Below, in pieces: positions 21,500-33,143 of a DNA stretch of 64,000 nucleotides. The position numbers and the translations under genes are program-made. The first letter of the stretch is position 1. Every line of letters begins with the position of its first letter. The notes beneath the pieces were generated by a model that had not been told where the DNA came from, did no database searches, and was given only the letters and a program-made list of their open reading frames with translations. Source of the stretch: Membranipora membranacea (lineage: Eukaryota > Bryozoa > Gymnolaemata > Cheilostomatida > Membraniporidae); assembly GCA_914767715.1 (NCBI GenBank), contig OU612075.1:15562001-15626000 (forward strand), in the 5' to 3' direction.

Positions 21500-24239
21500 A
21501 GAAATCGATACAGGCCACGACAACAAGGAGGTGGAATAGCTACCATTTACCGTAACAGATTTGATGTGAAAGATATATCAGTTGATCTCAAACCTAAATA
21601 TTTTGAGTACAGTGTTGACTGTGTAAATCATGGCCAATTCGTCATTCTATCAATTTATCGACCCCCTGACTTGAAGTTTCGGACAACTTTTCTGGAAGAA
21701 CTCGACATTTTGCTATCATCGATTGTTGGCAGATACAGCCGTATTTTGCTGTGTGGTGATGTTAGTTTTCATGTAGAGAAGCCTAGTGATACTTTCTCAA
21801 AGAGATTCCTTCATGTTATGACTGACTATGGATTTGAATATCATATCTATGGAAAACCCATACACCAAAAAGGAGGATCACTGGATGTTGTTTGCAGCCT
21901 CGGTATGAAATGTGTCGACTTCCATATTGTTGATAACCAGTTTTCGGACCATTTCCCAATATATTTTCAGGTGTGTATCCCTGGAAATCAGGTTGTACCG
22001 CGTATTCCCCCTTCAGATACAGTAAAGTATTATAGCTACAGAGATTACAAAGAATTGGAATCAGAGGAATGTAAAGGCTTTTTCAAGAGTTGTTTTGGCG
22101 TCCTTCAAAGTTCTAATTTGAGCGCTGATGAGTTGGCTTGCTCTTTTGTTGATACTCTTAACAAAAGATTAGATGAGTTCGCACCCAGTACAATCTGGAA
22201 ATCACGGAAAAAGCGTCGTAGTAATAATACTGAGATCGACAAGCAGCTCCTAAAATCACAGAGATACAAAGTTCGAATATTGGTACAAAAGTCGAAAGCA
22301 AAGATTGTTCGTAGCAAACTAGAGTTTGGAAATGTGAACCAACTGTTTACTACAGTGAAATCACTCTCTGTTCCTGTCACACTGTCACTTCCCAATGGCT
22401 ATGAAAATGACAAGAACCTTGCCAATGCTTTTGCTAATTTCTTTAGCTCGAAGGTCTCTGATATCGTCTCCCTCTTTGATGCCACTACCACTGATGATGT
22501 TAACCCTGGTCCTGCTTCTGGTGTGCCCTGCTTTGATGAATTTAAATTGCTTACAGAACAGGATGTTTCTATATTGCGGAAAGTAAAATGTACCCCTAGT
22601 GTTGATGTTCTACCACAATCACAGTTCACTTCAATGTTCTATTCTATGTTACCGATCATTTGTAAGATTCTTCATCATTATCTACCGGTGTGTTTCCCTC
22701 TTGTTTTAAGCGATCACAGATAGCCCCTTCGTTAAAATCCCCGGCTATCGATCCAGACATTTTAAATTCGTATCGTCCAGTTTCCAATCTGCCGTTTGTC
22801 TCTAAAGTAATTGAAACTGCAGTTTGCAGTCAGCTCACAGCACATCTCAATGTAAATCAGCTTCTTGATTCACATCAGTCAGCCTATAGGAAAGGCCATA
22901 GTGTAGAAACGGCTTTTCAGCAGGTGTATTCGTCTATTCTTCATGAGCTTGATAGAGGGAGGTCTGTGTTTTTAGTGCTTATTGATTTGTCAGCGGCTTT
23001 CGACACTATTTCTCATACTCATTTGTTATCATTGTTAAAATCACATTTCAATCTTGGAGGCAATGTGTTAAAGTGGTTTTATTCATACTTAGAATCTCGT
23101 AGTTTCCAAGTTAGGATAGAAAATGACTAAACCACTAAATGTGGGTGTGCCGCAAGGAAGCGTGCTTGGGCCAGTTCTGTTTAACTGTATTATGTCCCTC
23201 TTACCTCCTCTTCTCAGGAGCCTAGGTATCTCTTGCCATATTTACGCTGATGACACACAATTTTGGGTTAGCTTTGATGATACTCATGACGCACTTAATA
23301 ATGAGGCCACCGTTCGACGAAGAATTAGTAAAGCTTTTTCCATCGTCAGCTCTTTCATGAAGACCAACCACCTAAAACTGAACCCAGATAAAACCAGGTT
23401 CATTCCCTTTTCCCGCAAATGTGATCCCAGCTCTATACGCAACCTAGGTGTTGTTTTGGATTCCAAGTTGACATTTGATAGTCATATTAGAGAATTAAGA
23501 AAGTCCTGTTTTTTCCAACTACGCAGATTAAAGGCTATCAGACAATTCATACCGTCACATCATTTTGCCACACTCATTCATAGTTTCATCACATCTCGCA
23601 TCGATTTCTGCAACTCCATCTATTTCACCCTCCCAGACTTTGCCCGCAATCAAACTCAAACTATCCAAAACAGCTGCGCAAAATGCCTCACTGGTGCACG
23701 GCGATTCGACTCTGCCACCGCTGCACTAAAGTCACTCCACTGGCTTCCTATCAAAGCCAGAGCTCAATTTAAAATTCTACTTTTTGCGTACAAGATCTAT
23801 CATAACTCTCCTGAAACGCCATCTTATTTCATCAATCAATTCTACATTCCTGAACCTCGCCGTGTCACTAGAAGCAGCTCAAAAATCATCCTCGCATCCC
23901 TTCACACCTCTCGCTTGGCCACATCCGGTGGAAAATCCCTACCATCATCACTCGTAACTCTCTGGAATTCCCTGCCCCCTGATTTGCAGCTGTTGCCGAG
24001 CCTTACCGGTTTTAAGTCCACTACTAAAACGTATTTATTTAGGTTGTACTTTAAGTAATTAGATTTTATTTTATGGATTTATATAGCAGTATCAGAATTA
24101 TGTTTTAATTTTTATCCTCATGCACATATTTTATCCATTTTATTTCACCTTTATTTTATTGGTTTTAATGTAATAACGCTTAGAAATTTTTGCTCTGCAA
24201 TTTTATTAAGTGTTTCACAAATAAACTTTATTATTATAC
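21500..24239 (+). mobile_element. 5'-truncated, frame-broken CR1/L2-like non-LTR retrotransposon
   Basis: The coding remains start in the middle of an apurinic-like endonuclease domain (GGGIATIYRN, YRPPD, LLCGD, later SDH). They continue through a reverse transcriptase (SYRPVSNLPFVSKVIE, QSAYRKGHS, FDTISH, GVPQGSVLGPVLF, catalytic YADD at 23,243-23,254) to a C-terminal domain ending at TAA near 24,058. The frame breaks near 22,690 and again near 23,120, and ORF1 plus the endonuclease N-terminus are missing. The endonuclease GD-N-H motif reads GDVSFH, with the usual Asn replaced. A 3' tail ends in aataaactttattattata. This is a dead copy, typical of CR1/L2/Crack-type elements; the exact clade was not determined. 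Confidence 0.9.
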
Positions 24240-24765
24240 GGTGCCAAAATTTACATCTCAGATGGGGTTGGGAGTAACTGCTGGTTAAAGGAATTTTACA
24301 GGGGAGGTGGTTAATATTTACAAGATGTCATCATTCACTGTGTCTAGATGAGCTACGGCCTATATCTTCTCTACCTTGCCCCACTGATTAATGGGGGGAC
24401 AGGGGACAAAGCCAGAAGAAATGAACTGAAAAATTCACTTTTTCAATAATTAAAGTGATTTGATTAATTTTTTTTCATGACAATGCTTTGTACATTGTAG
24501 AATACACTTGAGCGCGTAGTTTTATTGTCGAATAATAAAACATAAATTTCCAATGCTTCAGAGTAAACTTTGAAAATCAGAACAAGGAAAATAATTTATG
24601 ACTTTTATTGACAAAGCAAGGAAGCAGACACAGTTATCATTTTTAAGATAAGATAGCAGTTTATTGGAATATCCGTCAAAGCCAGTTTATAATTGTTTAA
24701 ATTGTCTTTTAATGTCCCAAGAGAGATCCGATATATCGGCCTCTGTAGTTTACTAAGATAGACGA
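24240..24765 (-). terminator. 3' flank of gene D with poly(A) signal
   Basis: No coding sequence. On the minus strand an AATAAA lies at 24,665-24,660, about 100 nt past the gene D stop, with a second at 24,609-24,604. Either could direct 3' end formation. The rest is AT-rich DNA up to the LINE tail. Confidence 0.4.
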
Positions 24766-25336
24766 CTAGGTTGCAATATCAGGGCAGTCAATCATGATTG
24801 GTGTATTAGCCAGTGTGCATTCCCAGCACAGAAAGCCTGTCTTTATCTCAGTCCTGGTAGCGGTCTTACACAGCTGGAGAGCCTTATAAAACTCAAATCC
24901 ACTCTCTGGAACACAAGGCAAACAGGCTATACAAAAACAACTATGTCTTCAGTCTTGAGTATGAGGGGGGGGGGGAGGTATGCTCCCCTCGCTCACATAA
25001 AAATATTACTCCAAATAATAATACAGAAAATCAGGGCAGCAGCCTTGGAACTCTGGCTAGGGGAGCAAACTGATTTTAAATTATTTAAGAATCCTTAATA
25101 TTATTGGTAGCACTGAATTTGCCTATAATCACCTAAGAATTCAAACATCCAAGGATTTTGGTTGCAGATCGAAGATTTAGCATTTCATGCTAATAATTCA
25201 TAGGTAAAGGCTTTGGAAAATATTAATAACCTTCTACACCTGATTACTTACCTTCTGCTGGAATACCAATAACAGTAGAAATCCCCACAATGCACAGCAG
25301 CAGCAAGACCACACACAGTGAGCTAGTATATCCCAT
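24766..25336 (-). CDS. Gene D: 74-residue secreted peptide with one reduced cysteine domain
   Basis: Two exons. Exon 1 (25336-25252, phase 1 donor gtaagt) encodes a signal peptide: MGYTSSL, then CVVLLLLCIVG, ending near IPAE. Exon 2 (24905-24766, acceptor ccttgtgttccag, stop TAG) encodes SGFEFYKALQLC, a C-W-E-C core, and IDCPDIAT. Total 225 nt, 74 aa. Spacing and the EFYKA--xC lead match the cysteine domain of genes A-C, especially the last exon of C. Cysteines C2 and C6 of the six-cysteine pattern are both missing. The mature peptide would be about 50 residues with four cysteines. The start codon directly follows an acceptor (attatag), as in its paralogues. Too short for most gene finders, but both exons and their phases agree. 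Confidence 0.75.
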
Positions 25337-27036
25337 CTATAATAATAATAATACAATCTTCATTTCAAACCATTGGTAATTGGTGTGCTACCTTAATAAA
25401 AGTGGCCACCCTTACAGGTTTTGGTACAATAAAGAAAAAGATAAATTGCATAAAACTTTCATTTTGTTGGCACTTATACATATTTCACACATTCATTAAT
25501 GATATAGGAATGAAAAATTGTTGCTCCCTTAGTTTTGTTTGAGCAAGTAGGAGTAACAGCAAAAGAGTCAGACAAAGTTTTAAATGATTATTCTGCAGGT
25601 CAGGAGATTTCACAGCTCTGGTACAGCTGGGTAATTTGAGACATTCCTACGGGTTTAACTCTTTTTTTTTCTCAATGATATAGCAATTACCAAGTATGAT
25701 CATTTTACAGACCATCGCTATATACGATTAAGTCTAATATGCAAACACAAAACATATAAAGAATGAATTTGATGGACTGACAAGACGCATACTATTTGAG
25801 TCTTGTCATGATCTTTAACTGTGCGTGTTTGTTCTCCTCAAAAGTAAATGCTACCAGATAAATCACTATCTGACCGATCAGAATTTAAAAACAACAGATT
25901 TTTCAAAATATGCAGCTTCCAAGCTATCCATGAGAAAAATTTTCAACAATGACTTTTTTTTTCCGCTGCCACGAAGCCTAGAATATGGATATGTGAGCGC
26001 TGGCTGATAGACTAACCTCGTCTAAGGAGCTTGTGTCAACTTCTAGATAAGTAGATCTGTCAGCAACCAATGAGTTTAGCTGTTCAAACCTGTTGCTTTT
26101 TAAACCACCTGGCAACATTTGGTTTATCTGAATGATATGTTACCTTATACATCAATACATAGATAATCAGTTAACTTGAGAATGTCACGAGACCTCCCAA
26201 GAATATCAGCTGAGTTATTATGTTATCAACTTACTAATTTAAGTGTCACAATTAAGATTATGTTTCTGTTAAAATTTGGTCAGGCTATGAGAATCGTAAT
26301 TATTTCGAGTTTGACATTATGCGTGTCTGAATTTATGGGTGAGAAACTCAGCAACTTATTACGGCACAGCTCAGTACGACTGCGGCTGACTGAAAGTAGA
26401 CTAGTACTTATGGTCAAAACAGCAGTTTTAGTCTCAGAGGTTTGCACAACGTCACCATTGTTAAAATATATGCTGTCAGCAGCCTCAGCTGATCCTCAGA
26501 GGTTTGATCAGCGGTTGCAACCTCAGAATGGTTTGCATGACATCACATGTATATGAGAACTCATTTAGGATTCAGTGAGGTTGCAACCTCTGTCAATGTG
26601 TTTAGACCATTATAACTCACATGATCTGTAGAGCGTGTGTATTATATTCATTGTATTGAGGTTCAAGTTAGAAAAATAAAATAAATGGTATAAAATAATA
26701 CAAGTATATGATTGTTGATAAAAAACATTGCATGATGTTAGTTGCTAGTAAGGTTTAACTAAAGAGCAAGCTGAACGCACTAAGAAAATAAAAACGCAAT
26801 GTAGAAATCTTGAATACTAAAATAATAAAATACCAGTATACATATTTCCAATCTCTCTGGAGTGATTAATCCTGCAAAAGTGGAGTGACAGCTCTAACTA
26901 ATAACTGTAAACAAGGAGGGTGGGAGGGTATCCCACCCTCCCTGCTGTAAATGCATACTGAGCAGGCTCAGCCGTACAGAGCTCTCAGCCCGTAACTTTC
27001 CTATCATAATACTAAATACTTAATCAAAGGGGATGA
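25337..27036. other. No gene seen between D and B; one GC hairpin
   Basis: Probably holds the 5' end of gene D and the 3' flank of gene B. A possible 5'UTR donor for D (gacgag then gttagt) ends at 26,017, weakly supported. A 33-base palindrome at 26,913-26,945 (ggagggtggga / tcccaccctcc) lies about 90 bp past the gene B stop. The plus-strand open frame at 26,176-26,556 has no family features or splice context. Confidence 0.5.
26913..26945. repeat. GC-rich hairpin
   Basis: Inverted arms ggagggtggga and tcccaccctcc around a 5-base loop. Similar palindromes occur at about 33,018-33,050 and 55,889-55,937. They stand out against the AT-rich background and may be ends of one MITE family. Confidence 0.6.
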
Positions 27037-30000
27037 TCACTTTGTTGGCGGCACAGTAGGGGTACATTCCGGTGTCTGAAAAGTACAGGTGACTTGTACT
27101 GCGAAGGAATTAACCAGGCATGTCCAACATGAGCAGCCGATACGGAAGTTCTTAACAGGTCTAGCGCGGCATCTTCTTAATGCATCTTGCATTTCATTTC
27201 CGGTCGCTGGCGCCACTAAAAATAAAAATATACCATTGATATGAATGAAGTAAGTATAATTTTTTATTCTTATATCAATTATTACTGCACAATCAATCAA
27301 CAGTCTGCAATTTCATGAGTTGATTCATATATTTTGTCTGCAGTCAATATTGAACAGTTTGTGTTTTTTTTGTAGTATTGAAATCTGGATGGCCCTACTA
27401 GCAACGTATGAGACCACCTAATAAAATTTTGGAAGGCAGTTGATATTACAAGGCCTGCAAGCCTCAGACATCACATTACACCTTGGTCAGAAAATGACAA
27501 ACAGCCATTAGATAAGAAAGCAATTAATTTTTGTATTAAATTTGACAGCCAGCCGCAGGTGTTTGGAAGATTTTGGTTTGCCATTTATCAGACAATGTTT
27601 TCTACAGTATGCCTTATATTGAATCTTTGTAACATCATGAGGTCCAATTTCAAACTCTGTCATTAAATATCACAAAAAAGCACAAAAATTCAATATGAAC
27701 CTGAAGGGGGATAGTCAGAGCTAAAGATATACATTTCCAGTTTAGAGTTTGCTTATAATGAATATCAGTGCTGCTGATAATGAAACAGGGAATTTCTACA
27801 AATAAAACAAAACTTGGTGGATCCTTCTAAGAAAGAGGTGGGGAGATGAGATAGATCCAGTGTCTGAGTTTTGCAGGTCTCACAAAAGATTTTTAATGAA
27901 TGAAAAGTTAAGTCACATGAAGGGCTGACTTCATATGCTCGCATATTCTTTAATCAGCTTGGTTTCCTTTCTTAGCAGACTATCTCAGGAACGAGCTGGA
28001 AAAGATCCAGAAACTAGCACTGCGAATAATTTTCAATGACCTTGAACATTATATCGATAGACTCAACGCTGCTAAGTTAACACCACTTTGCGATTTACTC
28101 CATGACGTATGCTCAACCTATGTGCTGAGAATCGTCAATAATCCAGAACATCTGCTGAGAAACCGCCTAAATAACAAAACCAACGTAAGACCACAGAGAT
28201 CTGTAAGAAAGTGTCAAACTGATGTGTATATAAAACGGTCACGAACTGTGAAATGTAGCAAGGCAATCTTAAGAAACAAAGACTATCTAGCCTAACAAGT
28301 TTAAATTGTTTCTGTTTTTACAATTTATTATTTTATTATTTTCTCTCTCCAAGGGGGCTTTTTATCTCGATGTAAACATCTTTGGACAAAGAGTATAAAT
28401 TAAACAAACAAACAAACAAACAAATCTTTGCTTTCGTCGATGGTGATAAAACTAGATGGATATCCAACTGAATTCTGGTGGCTCATTATCAGTGAGTATC
28501 CAAACAGTATCCAAACAGTATCCAAACAGTATCCAAACAGTATCCAAACAGTATCCAAACAGTATCCAAACAGTATCAATACAGTATCAATACAATATCA
28601 ATACAGTATCAATACAGTATCAATACAGTATCAATACAGTATCAATACAGTATCAATACAGTATCAATACAGTATCAATACAAATCTTGTATCCTTTACA
28701 GTCATTACAGTAAGATAATTACCTGTAGGTCGTACGGTTGTAGGGGGTGGTACAGTCGGAGTTGTTGGAGCTGCTGAAGTTGTTGGAGCTGCTGGAGTTG
28801 TTGGAGCTGCTGGAGTTGTTGGAGTTGTTGGAGCTGCTGTAGTTGTTGGAGCGCCTGGTGTTGTCGGTTGTATGGTTGTTATACACTCATCGGGTTGCCA
28901 ATTACATTGCTGCTCCATGGCAAAGGAGTTGATGAGGCATTGCCAGCAAGTGCAATCAATACGGAACTGGGCGCTAGTCGGGCGTCCTGATTTACAAATA
29001 GCCTGAGCTCTCACAAATGGACTCGGCTGGGGAGCGGCTAGAGAAATAAAACCAGTATCTCTTTATTGGGTTGTGCGTTGTAAGATTGATGATACTTAGA
29101 GGATAAAGAACATGGGTTTTTGTGACTGATTTTGCTATACCATCATTAGGCATGTGGAGTAACATAAACGATGGTCCGAATTTCTACATCATCTAAGACC
29201 ACTAACAGGAGAGGAAAAAAGCGCAGCGTTGTTAAGAACCAGCCAATACAAACAGTATCTGAACTTGTGGCTTCATTTGGAGCTTCTCCATTGAGAGGAA
29301 GTCAAGAGGCAAGTTATCCCGATTGGTATTCCACATAAATAAATGCTTCTGTAGTGCATAACTACCTGTAGTTGTCAGGATTTCACACATATTATCTGTG
29401 AATGGCTGTCCATTGAAACAATCGCACAATCCAACTCCTACAAACAAACCCAATAACAACATCAACAATGTTAACTACATCAAACACATGAACAATTTCA
29501 TCAACACCATCAATGTCATCATCATCATCAGCAATGTAATCATCATTAACAATGACAACAACACCATCAACAACATTAACAATGTCAACATCATAAACAA
29601 TGTCAACAACAACCTCAACAATGTCAACAACAACCTCAACATGCACAATCGCACAATGTGAAAATGCACAATGACCTCAGCAATAAGTTCTTCAAAATAT
29701 TAAGCCATGATGACATTACAGTGGTTCCCTTACTTTCGCCGTGTTATTGTTGGTAGGAAAAAGAGCCTAATGGCTTCGCTTACCTGAGCTTACGTCACAT
29801 ACTAGATCAGGGCTGAAGTCCTGACATGTCTCATTCGCCACACACGTTATGTTAATCACTGTAACACAAAAATTAACATATGAGTGTCTACTGAACATAT
29901 ACGGGTCAATCAGAGAACTTGTATTATTAAATTAACCCCACTTAGATAATCAAGGTGTGGGCATAATTCCTGTCCTATTAATTGTAGGATCTTAATATTC

Positions 30001-33000
30001 TGGAACTTTAATGAGACCAAGGAGGCCATCAACTGGTCAGAGTTTGAAAGAATTCCGATGGATTTTTATTATATGAATTCTGTCATTTGTCATTTGGCAT
30101 GGTTTTTTAAAACTAAAGTGGCACTCGTTTAAAATTTCGCTAACTTGCTATCGCTACACACACTTACCATGTGATATACTTATGAATGTAATACTTTTGA
30201 TAGATCAGGAATCGAGTCATGTAGCTGGAGCACCATCAAGGAATTAGTGTGAGAACCCGATATCAGTTTCTAGGATTAAGGGCGGGCACATGTAGGTACA
30301 GAGTGACTCTAACGCTCAGAGATACACATCCTTATAGTGCATTACTGATGTCATAGGGTTTTCAGATCAGAATAGATAATGGTGGCCATGGCGATGGACC
30401 AGGGTGAGATCAGCCTTCCAGCAGATATAGTTGTGTTAGTTTTACTGGTTAATTGAAGATATTATACAAGCTGAGAGATACGATATTTATAAGTAGTTGC
30501 CTCACCATCATTAAAGAAGACGTTGAGAAGCCTGTCACTCTGTACATCGCTCGGAACTCCTCCTCGTACAAAATTGGATGACAGATCAATATACCAATTC
30601 CTTCCAGTCCAACTGTTGTCACTGTCTGCCATTCTAAAGGTTAAAGTATCCGGGTGCGTATAATACCTGACACAAAAAAAATATAAAAGGTTACACTCAT
30701 AACCTCACCCATTCCCATATATCCTGATATTGAGGCATATTAAGCGTATGAAGCATAGCAGGCGGAGTTTATATTATTGGAAATACCACTAGCCTGCTGG
30801 CTTTACAGCAGAGAGCAAATAAAACCTCGATACAACATCAAACAACACATCTACATTACCCTATGTTTAACTTTAACCCGTCAATGAGTTATATAAAGAC
30901 TAGTATTTGGATAAATTTTGAATATAATTATAGTTTTATTGACTGGGAGTCAGTCCAACAATTTGGAGTTATCTATGAGCAGACAACGCCACACAACAAA
31001 TAACCAAAACCAATCAAAACAAAGTCAAAACACAAGCACATGGGTATATTTAGAAATGCACTGTAGTGAGTAGATAACACCACAGGAGCAATATCCAACA
31101 CAACCAATCATACAGAAAATACCACATTGCTGGCCTGAATCCCAGGCTAATAGCTTTACAATCATTACGAAGCTAGCCTGGAATCTTACCAATCACTGTT
31201 GACAAGACTGAGATCTGTTGAGAGGGTCACAAATCTGGTAAAGGTGAATCCTCTCACATAGTATCTATCACCCTGTAGAAAATAATCAACACTGTTAAGT
31301 TTTAGTCAGATAGGATAGCAGGGGTCGGCAGGGGCACCAGGATCGGCAGGGGCACCAGGATCACTTTTAATATTGCCTCGAGGTAGATATCAATAGGAGC
31401 CTGCTCATGGATTTATACATCCGCTCTGCTTGATAGCACAAGATTCCAATAACAGAATTACAGAAATTCGGTCAGATAACTCAGATGTGTGGATTTCTTA
31501 GGCTTCAATATAGATCAACGTGTCCTGAAAAAAGAGCACCATATGATTTCAGAATCAACCTCCATGTCGGCATTTGTAAGGTCATGTCCTCATGAACGCA
31601 ACAGGGATGACAAGAAACAAGAAACGCTGCACCATTATGTGACCTGGCCTTAGCCAGCTTGTGACAGAGTTTGCCTTGGATGCCCTAGTTGACCAGCAAT
31701 CTGATTTTGGACCAAGTTGACAAGAATGAGGCCGATGTTTCACCAGTAACAGACTCACTTCATAGTCGAGTGCTATGGCTGCCTTGTTCAGCTCTGCATC
31801 ATACACAGAAGAGAAGGCGGTGCTGGCCTCCACCTCCCCACATTCACTGTAATCCCTGAATCTCAGTCTAGTACCAAAGAAGACGACGAAGCCAGCAGTG
31901 AGACATCCCCAGTTCTTATCTGCTGAGCTCGTCCTCTGGTGAACCAATATCATGTTAGGAGCTGCAAGTAACAAAGGGCCGCATTTTAGAAATAATGGTA
32001 GGAGAGGTAAAAAGCTGAGGCAGGTCCAAAACATCACTAGGAAGGGTGCTGCGCTCTCCCTTAAAGCAATCTGGGATACATGAATAGAAAAAGGACATCC
32101 CAAAGAAGCTGCTTCTGACATGGAATATTCAATTATAGCAGTTTAGGCCAGTCTATTGAGCAGAGCGTTCCTGCCTCCCCTAAACCACAGTCCTGTAAAA
32201 CAGGATAGTCTGCCATTTATTCTATCATAATCATAAAAGTTTATTACTATTATATTGATATTATCATTACTTACATATTATATTTTATTTAATTATATGT
32301 TTATGACCTGATCTCACTGTCAGGTTGGTGGTCCTGGATTATTTGAAGGCCAGTAGCACCTCAAAATTCTCAAATATTTGAGAAAGTTTGTTAATTCGTT
32401 AAATAAAGCACACATACTAGAACTAGGTAGGTATTGGCTGGTCAAATTTAAACTGGACTATAGAAATTATTCAAAGCCGTCGCCATATTGGTTGTTGTTA
32501 TCCAAGAGCGTTTTTGTGACAAAGCTCAAACACACAGTTAAACTACATAACATGTAATCAGTATCACTCACGCATGCACACTGATACCGCCCCTTCTCCA
32601 GTAAGCTCACAGAAATCTCTCACGCTCAGACCTAATATCTGTACATATCCGGAATTACAAGTCACAGTGACCTCTTCACCATTCTTCACAGCAGATCCAT
32701 CCTCCATCCAGTCAAAGGGATCATTGGAGGTATCATTCAAATAGCCGGTACAATCTATAAATAAGGAAGACAATTTTCCCTTCAGTTTCTCATGTCATTT
32801 TTTAAACTAGATATTTTGTCAGATAATCTTACAGCGTTCAGTGTTGGTCAACATTAATCACAGGCCGGACACCAAAATAGTATTTGAATCGCACGCTAGG
32901 ATAGTGTCTTGTTCACACACCAACTCTTTTAAGAGCAAGATTATCTGATTTTTTCAAAGTCCAACAAGGTATTTAGCTATGAATTTCTGTCAACAAATAT

Positions 33001-33143
33001 GAAGGCTTTAATTAGGCAGGGTGGGAGGGTGTCCACCCTTCCTGATCCAATGATGAATACATACCATCTACAGTTACAGAAGTTGTCCTCACAACAAGTA
33101 AGGCCAATAGAACGGCTGCTCCACAGAGTTCTAATCTGCCCAT
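27037..33143 (-). CDS. Gene B: paralogue of gene A, secreted protein with two six-cysteine domains
   Basis: Nine exons: 33143-33065, 32754-32572, 31961-31759, 31272-31190, 30666-30506, 29858-29784, 29437-29366, 29037-28723 and 27215-27037 (TGA). They sum to 1,350 nt, 449 aa, and phases match gene A exon by exon. Signal peptide (1-23; CGAAVLLALLVV). Sushi-like module (27-87; FDWMEDGSAV, VTVTCNSGY). Three-exon unrecognised module (88-236; MILVHQR, NWGC, RYYVRG, LLNVFF). EB/EGF-like module (237-285). Six-cysteine domain (CTCWQC) plus Ala/Pro/Thr linker (286-390). Final six-cysteine domain (CSCWTC, PEC) with tail ending PPTK. The linker uses APTT units rather than the TTTP units of gene A, so it expanded independently. 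No membrane anchor. The donor of exon 1 (gtatgt) and all others are canonical. Confidence 0.85.
27978..28424 (+). mobile_element. 3' end of a second, different non-LTR retrotransposon
   Basis: An open frame of about 105 codons ending at 28,295 shows the C-terminal LINE signature: LEKIQKLALRIIF, LTPLCDLLHDV, then PEHLLRNRL and a basic tail. A short 3' UTR follows, then an (acaa)n tail (28,405-28,424). The copy is 5'-truncated just before the signature. It lies in the last intron of gene B, antisense to that gene, and belongs to a different family from the 21.5-24.2 kb element. Confidence 0.75.
28496..28684 (+). repeat. 10-bp minisatellite (two variants)
   Basis: Perfect tandem 10-mers: first about seven copies of the caaacagtat phase, then about twelve of the caatacagtat-type variant (tcaatacagta). 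The array ends only about 40 bp downstream of the gene B exon 8 donor, inside the intron. Open frames across it are repeat artefacts. There are no unique spacers, so it is not a CRISPR. Confidence 0.9.
29445..29655. repeat. AAC/ATC low-complexity tract
   Basis: A diffuse repeat of aacatcaac, aatgtcaac and atcatc units beginning about 10 bp upstream of gene B exon 7, within intron 6. It replaces the usual pyrimidine-rich acceptor region further upstream, but leaves the immediate acceptor (gtttgtttgtag) intact. Confidence 0.8.
30930..31160 (+). repeat. Interspersed repeat copy 1 (pairs with 45,570-45,805)
   Basis: Shared blocks in the same order: gactgggagtcagtccaaca, cacacaacaa...accaaaa, aatcaaaacaaa, agcagataacac-type, ggcctgaatcccaggc. 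It lies in gene B intron 4. The second copy overlaps the 3' part of gene C intron 1. No reading frame; probably a short non-autonomous element present before the B and C genes diverged, or inserted twice. Confidence 0.65.
31975..32180 (+). repeat. Interspersed repeat copy 1 (pairs with 45,125-45,330)
   Basis: Shared blocks include gctgaggcaggtc, acatcactag, gggtgctgc, atcccaaagaagctg and ttaggcca. It lies in gene B intron 2; the partner lies in gene C intron 1. Non-coding. Confidence 0.65.

Noticed and set aside
26176-26556. 126-codon plus-strand frame
   Set aside because: No family features, no splice partners, ends in repeat-like DNA, and would be an isolated frame between two minus-strand genes.
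28428-28718. CRISPR-like regular repeats and two overlapping open frames
   Set aside because: Contiguous 10-mers without spacers in a eukaryotic intron; a minisatellite.
29392-29669. Asn-, Val- and Leu-rich open frames on both strands
   Set aside because: Low-complexity AAC/ATC repeat tract in gene B intron 6.
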